A stretch of DNA of 64,000 bases from Bog-473 sp963719485 (GTDB lineage: Bacteria; Actinomycetota; Acidimicrobiia; Acidimicrobiales; RAAP-2): contig OY970387.1 of the NCBI GenBank assembly GCA_963719485.1, positions 3,596,001 through 3,660,000 on the forward strand, written 5' to 3'. Positions within the stretch are counted from its first letter, which is position 1. Each line of letters opens with the position of its first letter. The notes below the pieces were generated by a model. It was not told the DNA's origin. It did not search any database and was given only the letters and a program-made list of their open reading frames with translations. This document shows, piece by piece, positions 1 to 7,501 of the stretch. Position numbers and translations under genes: made by a program.

Positions 1-1013
1 AGCGCCAGCCGCCCGGATTTGTAGGGGCCAGGACGGGCGACGATGGAGGCCACGAGGTCGTTGACGCGCTCCCGGCTCAGCGTCGCCCGCGCGAAGCGCA
101 CGCGTAGGCGCACGTCCTCCTCCAGGCTTCGGCGGCGTCCCTCGAGAGCGCGGCGCAGCAGCTCGCCCATCCGGGCATCACCTTTGACCCGTCGCACCGC
201 CATCGGCTCTTCGACGCGCACCTTCGCCTTCGGGGCGATGTCGGCGATGGTCGTTTGCACGACGGCCTCCTCGCCGAGCGAGGGCAGGACCTGCGCGATG
301 TAGCGCAAAAAGGCCCGGCTGGGACCGAGCACCAGCACACCGTCACGACTCAGGGTCGGGTGGTTGTAGAGCAGGAAGGCCGCCCGGTGCAGCCCAACGG
401 CGGTCTTGCCGGTACCCGGCCCGCCCTGCACGGTGAGGAGCTGGTCGAGGGGAGCCCGGATGATCTCGTCCTGCTCGGCCTGGATGGTGGCGACGATGTC
501 GAGCATCTCGCCCGTGCGGGCTCGCTCGAGCTCGGCCAGCAGGGCGTCACCGCCACGGAGCCGAGTGGTCCCCGTCTCGTCCCCGCCGACCCCGAAGAGG
601 TCATCGGCCACGGCCAGCACGGAGCCGCGGTCGACCATGATCTGGCGACGCCGGGTGAGACCGAGCGGGTCCTTGGTGCTGGCCCGGTAGAAGGGGACGG
701 CCACCGGGGCACGCCAGTCCACGACGACCGGGTCCGATCGGGTGTCCTCGACATGGCGGCGGCCGATGTGCCAGGTGGCTCCGTCCTCCTCGTCGGTGCG
801 CCCGAACAGCAGCGGTCGAGGACTGTCCGCCAGGAGCGACACCCGCCGTGAGAGGGCGGCGACGTAGTCCAGGTCGGGGTTCCCGGCGGCGATGAGGTCA
901 CGCAGGAGCGACTCGGCTCTCTGGCGCATGGCTCCCAACGATGCCAAGGCAAGCTCGAGATACGACTGCTCCGCTGCCACCTCCGGATCAGGCGGGGGAG
1001 CGGTCACGCCCAT
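1..1013 (-). CDS. HelD/HelR-type UvrD-like helicase, N-terminal part (cut by window edge)
   Basis: The first 337 codons of a superfamily 1 (UvrD-like) ATPase of the HelD/HelR group, which binds RNA polymerase and recycles stalled or antibiotic-bound complexes. The N-terminal part carries the typical DWRAPVAVPFYRA signature near residue 110, and Walker A GGPGTGKT lies at residues 197-204. The frame is open from the ATG at 1013 to the window edge, so the helicase C-terminal half is missing here. Family members are usually about 700 residues or more. I chose the ATG at 1013 because the family-like sequence MGVTAPPPDPEVAAEQSYLE begins there. It is transcribed away from the DUF4190 gene, and a perfect inverted repeat lies 47 bp upstream. 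HelD-like identity is secure; a role in rifamycin resistance is only inferred from the family. Confidence 0.85.
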   Translation of the reverse strand, partial: MGVTAPPPDPEVAAEQSYLELALASLGAMRQRAESLLRDLIAAGNPDLDYVAALSRRVSLLADSPRPLLFGRTDEEDGATWHIGRRHVEDTRSDPVVVDWRAPVAVPFYRASTKDPLGLTRRRQIMVDRGSVLAVADDLFGVGGDETGTTRLRGGDALLAELERARTGEMLDIVATIQAEQDEIIRAPLDQLLTVQGGPGTGKTAVGLHRAAFLLYNHPTLSRDGVLVLGPSRAFLRYIAQVLPSLGEEAVVQTTIADIAPKAKVRVEEPMAVRRVKGDARMGELLRRALEGRRRSLEEDVRLRVRFARATLSRERVNDLVASIVARPGPYKSGRLA

Positions 1014-1390
1014 CGGGCACCTGATTCCGGCAAAACACGCTCAAAAAAAGCCGCGCAAAAGTCCCCGGACATTCCGGGGACGGTACTTCATTTTGGTTCC
1101 TCAAACAAGCCCTTCAGCTGGCATTTCGCCTTCTCGTCCGCCTGGACTTTGAACCTTTAACCAAGGGGCCTTACTGCCCGTCACTTTACTGAATTCCATG
1201 CTCGTGATCAAGCCTTTTCTTTGGGGCGAGCCGGCTTTTGGCCGGAATCCGCTTCAGGACGAGCTTGCAACGTTTTTCGGCCGCTCGCGTCCGTCACCGG
1301 GCATTACCTTGCCTTTACCGCTGTTTCGTACCCTTCGAGGGTCTGTCGACAGGGACAGTCTGCTCAGGTAGCGGAGAAACGGGACCAAGC
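1014..1390. other. Intergenic region between divergent helD-like and DUF4190 genes
   Basis: About 380 bp with no credible coding frame. It is less GC-rich than its surroundings and should hold both divergent promoters. The only clear structure is the palindrome at 1061-1081. An open frame continuing upstream from 1391 to 1238 has no ribosome binding site and an unlikely composition, so I treat it as non-coding. Confidence 0.6.
1061..1081. promoter_or_regulatory. Perfect 9-bp inverted repeat upstream of helD-like gene (putative operator)
   Basis: Arms GTCCCCGGA and TCCGGGGAC are separated by CAT. The element ends 47 bp before the helicase start. There is no T-run next to it, and it sits upstream of both flanking genes, so an operator is more likely than a terminator. 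Actinobacterial helR genes are known to be preceded by a palindromic rifamycin-associated element. This palindrome is in a comparable place but does not have that sequence as I remember it. Confidence 0.5.
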
Positions 1391-2365
1391 GTGGCTGAAG
1401 CTCACGATGCATCGGGTCAGGACGCCACTGTCGTGAGCAAACCTGACGCTGTCCCCTTCACGTGGGGGAGCGAAGGGGGGGATTGGCCCGACCTCCCGGC
1501 GCAGGGTTCGAGCACCTTTGACGGACCTCCCCGCACCGATCGCCTGGCCGTTTGGTCGCTGGTGTGCTCCCTCGCCGGCTTCGTGACGGGGTTGACCGCC
1601 ATCCTCGGGATCGTCTTCGGCTTGGTCGCCCGTCACAGAATCGCCCTCTCTGGTGGGTCCACCACGGGCCGCAGGCTGGCCATGAGCGGGATCCTGATCG
1701 GCATCGCCGGAATAGCCTGGACCATCGTGGTCGTCGAAGTGGCCATTCGAGCGGCGGACGATGCCTCCATCAATCTCGCCTGGAGCGAGGTTCTCCCGGC
1801 CTCGGCTTATCCGCACGGGTGGACGGGGCAGGGGCAAGAGCTGGCGAACGACTACGCCAACTACTTCACCGACGATTTCTCCCGGGCGGAGGTCCGACAG
1901 CTGGCAGCGTGCCTGCATATGGATGCAGCCCCCGTCCAAACGGACCCCGTGGAGGCGGCGACGCAACCGTATGGTCCGCCGAACGATGCGATCTCGGCAC
2001 AAGACACGGTCGACGTGTTCTCGAGCACCGCAGCGGCTGCTGCCGACGCCATCGCCTCGGGCAAGGCAACCGCCGTCACCTGCCAAACCTCGACTCGGGA
2101 TGAGCTGCGGTATGTGGGAGATCCCAGCACGGGCGTCACGTCCCGGGAACGCACGATCCCACCCCTCGGCGATCATGATTCCGACATCGAGGTTCGATAC
2201 CCGTACCCTGTCGGCTCCGCCGACATCTTCTTCGACGACTACATCACCGTGCAGCAGGGATCCTCGGAATCAAATCTGCTCGTCTCCACCGAGACGGCTC
2301 CGCCGTCGGCCGCAATCCTCGACGGATTTGCCAGGGCGGCGGCGTGGCAGCTGAACCACCACTGA
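1391..2365 (+). CDS. DUF4190-type membrane protein with extracytoplasmic domain
   Basis: A 324-residue protein. Residues 1-50 are polar and Pro/Asp/Gly-rich. Residues about 52-119 form the two-helix DUF4190 hairpin: a first helix ending GLVARHRIA, a short GGSTTGRRLA turn and a second hydrophobic helix. The remaining 200 residues contain no further membrane segment and probably lie outside the membrane; they resemble no family I recognise. I start at GTG 1391 because GGAGAAA lies about 11 bases upstream. A second in-frame GTG at 1433 is possible. Function unknown. The gene stands alone, facing the convergent small gene at 2618-2890. Confidence 0.7.
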   Translation: MAEAHDASGQDATVVSKPDAVPFTWGSEGGDWPDLPAQGSSTFDGPPRTDRLAVWSLVCSLAGFVTGLTAILGIVFGLVARHRIALSGGSTTGRRLAMSGILIGIAGIAWTIVVVEVAIRAADDASINLAWSEVLPASAYPHGWTGQGQELANDYANYFTDDFSRAEVRQLAACLHMDAAPVQTDPVEAATQPYGPPNDAISAQDTVDVFSSTAAAAADAIASGKATAVTCQTSTRDELRYVGDPSTGVTSRERTIPPLGDHDSDIEVRYPYPVGSADIFFDDYITVQQGSSESNLLVSTETAPPSAAILDGFARAAAWQLNHH

Positions 2366-2426
2366 ACCCCGGCATCCGCTCCATGAGGGGAGGGGCCCCT
2401 TCCGACCGGCTTCTGTCCAACTTAAC

Positions 2427-2440
2427 ATAATGAACATTAT
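2427..2440. other. AT-rich 14-bp inverted repeat in a convergent gap
   Basis: ATAATG-AA-CATTAT lies in the 252-bp gap (2366-2617) between two converging genes. It is strikingly AT-rich for this genome. It is followed by no U-run, so I do not call it a terminator. Nothing else recognisable is in the gap. Confidence 0.3.
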
Positions 2441-2617
2441 CGGCGGTACGTTCAGAAAATAGGCCAGGTCAGGGCGTCAGACGGTTTGCCCCGATCGGGC
2501 ACCTGTGACCGCGAGGTAGACGGCAGAGACAGCGGGTCTGCGGCGTGATGCGACGGCAGTGCCGCAGAGACGCCAAACGTATTGCCGGCGGGGACTGCAG
2601 CACCGCACGAAGCGGCT

Positions 2618-2890
2618 TCAGACGGGGGCGGCCTCCTCCCCCACGGCGATCCGGACCTGTCGGAGCAACTCCCCTTGCGCAAGCGTCGAGTTGAGGGGGA
2701 CCCGTTCGAACTCGTCACCACTGAGTCGGATATCGGCATACATCCCTGCCGAGTCCGCGTGGAAGTGCAGGAAGGCTCGGGAGCGCCGGTAGAAGGTGCC
2801 AGGGCGACGCTCCACGAGGCCGCTGATGGAGCGCAGCTCGCTGAGGAGGGACGTGATCTCCTCGAGGTCGTCCGGTGTGGCGTGGCGCAT
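2618..2890 (-). CDS. Small conserved actinobacterial protein of unknown function
   Basis: A 90-residue soluble protein starting MRHATPDDLEEITSLLSEL. It looks like an alpha/beta fold: an N-terminal helix, then RRSRAFLHFHADSAGMYADI and FERVPLNST strands, then a C-terminal helix. Small proteins with the same pattern (an R-x-FLHFH segment followed by Y-D-R-hydrophobic) are known to me from other actinobacteria as uncharacterised. The ATG at 2890 was chosen because the longer open frame upstream is Pro/Arg-rich and not family-like; GGAGG lies about 15 bases upstream, which is rather far. It diverges from the adaptor gene at 3154. Confidence 0.65.
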   Translation of the reverse strand: MRHATPDDLEEITSLLSELRSISGLVERRPGTFYRRSRAFLHFHADSAGMYADIRLSGDEFERVPLNSTLAQGELLRQVRIAVGEEAAPV

Positions 2891-3153
2891 CGCAGGATCA
2901 CGGTACCTCCGGGGGAGCCGCACGGCACCGGGAGGACCGGGAGTTGGCGGGGAGGGCGTACCTCCCGGCACCGAGCAGCTGTCGGTGACATCTTGCGTGG
3001 TTGGGATCGGTGCCGGGCGTGGGCCGGCTGGGCCGCTCCTGTGATGCCGGAGAGCACGTTGACCAGGATTCTCTCGTCGGCTTCCACAAAACCCCAAGCG
3101 GGCTCACAGCTGGGCTTCTGCTCATTGTGAAATCGCTGCTCTGAACTTGCAGC

Positions 3154-4500
3154 ATGGTCAAAGCGGGAGCAGTCGACGCGCCGGAGAATCCAGTCGATCT
3201 GACCGAGGAACTGCCACTCGACGATGAGAATGTCCTTGCGACCGGGCCGCCCTCGGTATGGCGCCGGTACCGCTGGCCCATCGTTGGAGTGGTCGTCGTG
3301 GTGGTCGCTGCAGCCGTGGGCCTCAGCTTCTGGCTGACGTCGGGCTCCTCCGCGCCGACCGGGCTGTCCATTACGACGGTGACCGTTCCGGTGACGACCG
3401 GCACGATCCAGCAGACAGTGGCGAGCTCGGGCACCATCGAGCCGGCGAGTCAAGCCACCCTGAATTTCCCCGTCTCCGGCACGGTGACCGCCGTCGATGT
3501 CAAGGCCGGGCAGACCGTCACCGCGGGCCAGGTGCTCGCCACCGTCGGCACCACTGCACTCTCGGAGGACGTAAGTGCGGCGCAGGCGCAGTTGACGGCG
3601 GCGAACGACCGGCTGGCGAGCGATGAAGCCTCGGGTGCCTCGACGAGCCAGATCGACAGCGATGAGGCCTCGGTGACTTCGGCCGAATCCTCGCTCTCGA
3701 CCGCGCAGACCAATCTGAACGACGCCTCGCTGACGTCCACCATCGGGGGCACCGTCGCCTCCGTCGATCTGGTGGTCGGCCAGCAGGTCACCGGCACCGG
3801 CTCGGGGGGCGGAGGCAACGGTGGAAACGGCTCCGCTGCAGCCGATAGTTCGTCGTCGTCCACGGGCACGGGTTCGACCTCCAGTCAGATCGTGGTGATC
3901 GGCACCAACTCGTACATCGTCAACACCACGGTCGATGACACCGAGATCGGCCAGATCGCCGACGGGGATCAGGTGAACATCACGCCCACCGGTGCGACGA
4001 CCCCGGTGTTCGGCACGGTCGGCTCCGTCAGCCTGATCGGCAGCCAGACCTCGAACGTGACGACGTTCCCCGTCGTGATCGACGTCACCGGCACTCCGAC
4101 CGGCCTCTACGCCGGGGCCAGCGCCGACGTCAGCATCATCGTCAAGCAGCTCAACAACGTGACCCAGGTGCCGACGAACGCCATCACCTACAGCTCGAGC
4201 GGCCAGGCCACCGTGACCCAGGTGGTCAACGGCACACACGTGGTGAAGGACGTGACGGTCGGCGCCGCGGAGAACGGCGAGACCCAGATCGTCAGCGGCG
4301 TGAGCGCCGGGGCCAAGGTCCTCGAACGCCAGATCACCTTCAAGGCGCCCGGCGGCGGGGCCGGCGGCCTCTTCGGGACGAGGGGCGGTGCGGGCGGCTT
4401 CCCCGGCGGCGGCTTCCGCGGGTTCGGAGGCGGTGGCGGTGGCGGCGGTGCGTTCCCGGCGGGTGGAGGCGCGACCGCGAACAGCGGGGGCGGCGGGTGA
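3154..4500 (+). CDS. HlyD/MacA-type periplasmic adaptor subunit (adaptor 1)
   Basis: A 448-residue membrane-fusion (adaptor) protein for the ABC exporter encoded just downstream. One membrane anchor lies at residues about 41-62. The biotinyl-lipoyl-like half-motifs are at 104-132 (PVSGTVTAVDVKAGQTVTAG) and 192-212 (TSTIGGTVASVDLVVGQQV), separated by an Ala/Ser/Asp-rich helical hairpin (136-190). A beta-barrel domain follows (250-340), then a membrane-proximal domain. The last 50 residues (399-448) are almost only Gly, Phe, Ala and Pro, unusual for the family and shared with three other exported proteins nearby. A Ser/Gly-rich insert lies at 214-245. The stop overlaps the ATPase start by four bases (GTGA), implying translational coupling. 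The start ATG has no obvious ribosome binding site. Confidence 0.88.
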   Translation: MVKAGAVDAPENPVDLTEELPLDDENVLATGPPSVWRRYRWPIVGVVVVVVAAAVGLSFWLTSGSSAPTGLSITTVTVPVTTGTIQQTVASSGTIEPASQATLNFPVSGTVTAVDVKAGQTVTAGQVLATVGTTALSEDVSAAQAQLTAANDRLASDEASGASTSQIDSDEASVTSAESSLSTAQTNLNDASLTSTIGGTVASVDLVVGQQVTGTGSGGGGNGGNGSAAADSSSSSTGTGSTSSQIVVIGTNSYIVNTTVDDTEIGQIADGDQVNITPTGATTPVFGTVGSVSLIGSQTSNVTTFPVVIDVTGTPTGLYAGASADVSIIVKQLNNVTQVPTNAITYSSSGQATVTQVVNGTHVVKDVTVGAAENGETQIVSGVSAGAKVLERQITFKAPGGGAGGLFGTRGGAGGFPGGGFRGFGGGGGGGGAFPAGGGATANSGGGG

Positions 4501-5240
4501 CGACTCCCCCTCTCGGTACTCCCCCGGTGGAGGCACCCCGGGACAACGTGATCGAGCTCGAGCGGGTCACGAAGGTGTACCGCACCGGCTCCCTCTCCGT
4601 TGCGGCGCTGCGCGGCGTCACCCTGTCCATCGCCCAAGGCGAGTACGTCGCCGTCATCGGACCGTCGGGCTCGGGCAAGTCGACACTCATGCACATCCTC
4701 GGTTGCCTCGACATCCCGACGTCGGGTCGCTACCACCTCGCGGGCGACGACGTGAGCCACATGAGCGAGACCGCCTTGGCGGAAGTGCGCAACCGCCGCA
4801 TCGGCTTCGTCTTCCAGCAGTTCAACCTCCTCCCGTCGATGACGGCGTGGCAGAACGTCGAGCTACCGCTCGTCTACGCCGGCGTGCCGCGCGGCGAGCG
4901 CAAGGAGCGGTCCATGGAGGCGTTGTCCCGGGTCGGCCTGGCCGGACGGGTCAACCACCGCCCCGGCGAGCTCTCCGGCGGCCAGCAACAGCGCGTCGCC
5001 GTGGCCCGGGCGCTCGTGACCGAACCGGACCTCATTCTCGCCGATGAGCCCACCGGCAACCTCGACTCGGTGTCCGCGGCCGACGTCCTCCGCCTGATGG
5101 GCGAGTTGCACGACGTGGGCCGCACGCTCTTGCTGATCACCCACGACGTCGATGTCGCCTCGGCGGCCGGGCGTGTGGTCGGCATTCGTGACGGCCTGCT
5201 CACTGAGAACGACGACCGCTACCTCGAGAGCATCCGGTGA
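4497..5240 (+). CDS. MacB/LolD-type ABC transporter ATP-binding protein
   Basis: A 247-residue ATPase that powers the adjacent MacB-type permease. Walker A GPSGSGKS is at 55-62, the Q-loop glutamine at 107, the signature LSGGQQQ at 159-165, Walker B LILADEP at 179-185 followed by TGNLD, and the switch histidine at 216. These match the MacB/LolD subgroup, which energises mechanotransmission rather than classical import. The GTG start overlaps the adaptor stop (GTGA) and its stop overlaps the permease start in the same way. The 15-residue Pro-rich N-terminus is an extra before the ABC domain. Confidence 0.93.
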   Translation: MTTPPLGTPPVEAPRDNVIELERVTKVYRTGSLSVAALRGVTLSIAQGEYVAVIGPSGSGKSTLMHILGCLDIPTSGRYHLAGDDVSHMSETALAEVRNRRIGFVFQQFNLLPSMTAWQNVELPLVYAGVPRGERKERSMEALSRVGLAGRVNHRPGELSGGQQQRVAVARALVTEPDLILADEPTGNLDSVSAADVLRLMGELHDVGRTLLLITHDVDVASAAGRVVGIRDGLLTENDDRYLESIR

Positions 5241-6481
5241 GCTGGCTCGAGACGATCCGCACGGGGATCAACGGCGTGCGCAGCCACCGCCTGCGGTCGT
5301 TCCTGACCGTCCTCGGCATCCTGATCGGCATCGCGGGCGTCATCATCGCGGTGGGGTTGGGTGAGGGCGCTTCGAGCCAGGTCACCTCGGAAATCAACGC
5401 ACTCGGTTCGAACGTGCTCACCATCACCCCGGGGAGCAGCACATCGAGCACCGGGATCCGCGAGGCACTGGGCTCTGCGTCGACGCTGACCCTGAACGAC
5501 GTGGCCGCGCTCCAGTCCGCCGTCGATGCGCCCGATGTCAAAGCGGTCGCCCCGATCACGTCACAGAGCGAGGTGCTCACCGCCGGCACCGAGACCGCCA
5601 CGACGTCGGTCCAGGGGACGACGCCCACCTGGCTGGGCGTGCGGGGCCGCATGCTGGCCCAGGGCCGCTTCATCGACAACCAGGACGTCACGGACCACGG
5701 CGCGGTGGCCGTCCTCGGCGCCACGACTGCGTCGGAGCTCTTCAACCGCCTCGACCCGGTGGGTCAGACGGTCGACGTCAACGGCGTCCCCGTGACCGTG
5801 GTCGGCGTGCTCACCTCCACCGGCGCGTCGTCGACGTCGTCCGGCACGACCGACCCCGACGACGTGATGATCATCCCGATCTCGACCGGAGCCGAGCGCA
5901 TCTTCGGTGGGACGTCGCGCAACTCGGTCAGCTCCATCGCCGTGCAGGCCCGTTCCTCGGCGGACCTCACCGGGGCGTACCAGGAGGCGGACCACCTGTT
6001 GCTGCAGCTGCACGGCATCACCAACGCCACCGACGCCGACTTCACCATCACCTCGGAGCAGTCGCTCATCGCGGCCAATACCTCGGTGGACCACACGCTC
6101 ACGATCCTCCTCGGGGGCATCGCCGCGATCTCCCTCATCGTCGGCGGGATCGGCGTCATGAACATCATGCTGGTCTCGGTCACCGAGCGCATCCGTGAGA
6201 TCGGCCTGCGCAAGGCCCTGGGAGCCACACCGCGGGTGATCCGGCGCCAGTTCCTCGTCGAGGCGTCCGTGCTCGGGCTCGTGGGGGGCGTGCTCGGCGT
6301 CGTGGCCGGGCTCCTCGGCGTGCTCTATCTGCCCGGTCTCATCGGCGATCCCATCTCGACGAGCCCGACGGCCGCGGTCGGCGCTCTGGCCATCGCCCTG
6401 GCCATCGGGGTGCTGTTCGGCGTCTACCCGGCCAGCCGGGCAGCGACCCTCGCCCCCATCGACGCCCTCCGAAGCGAGTAG
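5237..6481 (+). CDS. MacB-like ABC transporter permease (FtsX/MacB-PCD)
   Basis: A 414-residue permease. The N-terminal amphipathic segment and first membrane helix (LRSFLTVLGILIGIAGVIIA) are followed by a large external MacB-type domain (residues about 45-280) and three C-terminal helices typical of FtsX (LGGIAAISLIVGGIGVMNIM and two more). The cytoplasmic loop RIREIGLRKALGA is diagnostic for the family. With the adaptor and ATPase it forms a tripartite-type exporter; a Gram-positive-type envelope has no TolC, so substrates are probably released outside the membrane. The GTG start overlaps the ATPase stop by GTGA. Substrate unknown. Confidence 0.92.
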   Translation: MSWLETIRTGINGVRSHRLRSFLTVLGILIGIAGVIIAVGLGEGASSQVTSEINALGSNVLTITPGSSTSSTGIREALGSASTLTLNDVAALQSAVDAPDVKAVAPITSQSEVLTAGTETATTSVQGTTPTWLGVRGRMLAQGRFIDNQDVTDHGAVAVLGATTASELFNRLDPVGQTVDVNGVPVTVVGVLTSTGASSTSSGTTDPDDVMIIPISTGAERIFGGTSRNSVSSIAVQARSSADLTGAYQEADHLLLQLHGITNATDADFTITSEQSLIAANTSVDHTLTILLGGIAAISLIVGGIGVMNIMLVSVTERIREIGLRKALGATPRVIRRQFLVEASVLGLVGGVLGVVAGLLGVLYLPGLIGDPISTSPTAAVGALAIALAIGVLFGVYPASRAATLAPIDALRSE

Positions 6482-6541
6482 CGCCACCCGGCCGAAGCAA
6501 TCACACCACTGAGACACAAACCGAAAGAAGGACACACCGAC

Positions 6542-7501
6542 ATGCAGACACCGACCAGCCGAAGCTTGACTCGTCGGCGCTGGACACGATTGCTCGGCGC
6601 CGGCGCCGGCGCACTCGTGGCCGCGACGGCCGTCGCCTCGACCGCCGGGGCCGCGACCACGTCGAACCCGCCCGGCGGCGCCACCGGCAGCGTGGCCGCG
6701 CTGAACGCATCGAGCATGGAGGTGCAGAACCCCAACAGCGGCCAGACGACGGTGAGCTGGACGCCAACCACGCAATTTTCGAAGACCGTGTCGGAGGCCG
6801 TGAGCTCTCTGTCGACGGGTGACTGCCTGTCGGTGACCGGGACGCAGTCGAAGAAGTCGAAGACCACCATCGCGGCGCGTTCGATCAGCGTGAGCATGCC
6901 GGCCGCGAGCGGCACCTGCACCGGACCCGGTGCCCGCGCGACGACCAGCGGCGGGGCCGGGGGTGCCGCGGGCGGCTTCCCGTTCCGGGGCGGCGGCTCG
7001 GGATTCGGCAAGGGTTCCGGGACTCGTCCCAGCTTCCCCACCGGGGGATCCGGTGCGAGCAACTTCCGCAAGCAGCTCGCCTCGCTCGCCTTCGCGTCGG
7101 GCAAGGTGACCGCGGTCGACGGCTCGACGGTGACGATCTCTGGCATCAACGTGTCGCCTGGCAGCTTCCCCCGCGGCACGTCCAAGTCGGGCTCGCAAAG
7201 CTCGAAGTCCACCAAGAAGCCCACGACGCCCAAGACGCTCAAGATCACGACGTCGAGTTCGACGACCCTCAACGCCACCCGGTCGGCGGCGGCCAGCGAC
7301 CTCGCCGTCGGTGACTGCGTGAGCGCTTTCGGCCCGGCCGCCACCACCGGCGCCGTCACGGCCACCACCGTCCGCATCAGCATGCCTTCCGGCGGTAGCT
7401 GCACAGGCGGCTTGGGCCGCTTCGGCGGCGGTGGGGGCTTCTTCGGGGGCGGTCGGGGCGGTCCCGGAGGGCCGGGCGGAAGCGGCGGTAGCAGTGCCTA
7501 A
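6542..7501 (+). CDS. Secreted two-repeat (DUF5666-like) protein with Gly/Phe-rich tail
   Basis: A 319-residue exported protein. The N-terminus TRRRWTRLLGAGAGALVAAT followed by an Ala-rich stretch is a signal peptide, with a twin-arginine-like RRRWTR, cleaved near residue 37. Two similar units follow (about 48-128 and 186-289). Each begins with a G-(S/K)-V-x-A-V/L strand and ends with a paired-cysteine pattern: GDCLSVTG...GTCTG and GDCVSAFG...GSCTGG, suggesting one disulfide per unit. Such units resemble the DUF5666 beta-barrel family. Gly/Phe-rich segments lie between the units (136-160) and at the end (289-319). A good Shine-Dalgarno (GAAAGAAGG) precedes the ATG. It sits inside the exporter operon, so it may be a cargo or a surface partner of that exporter (inference). 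Confidence 0.75.
   Translation: MQTPTSRSLTRRRWTRLLGAGAGALVAATAVASTAGAATTSNPPGGATGSVAALNASSMEVQNPNSGQTTVSWTPTTQFSKTVSEAVSSLSTGDCLSVTGTQSKKSKTTIAARSISVSMPAASGTCTGPGARATTSGGAGGAAGGFPFRGGGSGFGKGSGTRPSFPTGGSGASNFRKQLASLAFASGKVTAVDGSTVTISGINVSPGSFPRGTSKSGSQSSKSTKKPTTPKTLKITTSSSTTLNATRSAAASDLAVGDCVSAFGPAATTGAVTATTVRISMPSGGSCTGGLGRFGGGGGFFGGGRGGPGGPGGSGGSSA

Noticed and set aside
2385..2402. Rho-independent terminator after the DUF4190 gene
   Set aside because: A GGAGGGG/CCCCTTCC hairpin has a mismatch, almost no loop and no U-run.
2452..4536. Long open frame on the minus strand opposite adaptor 1
   Set aside because: Arg/Gly/Pro-rich antisense shadow of a clear HlyD-family gene; no family resemblance and no ribosome site. 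The GC-rich codon bias leaves the opposite strand open.
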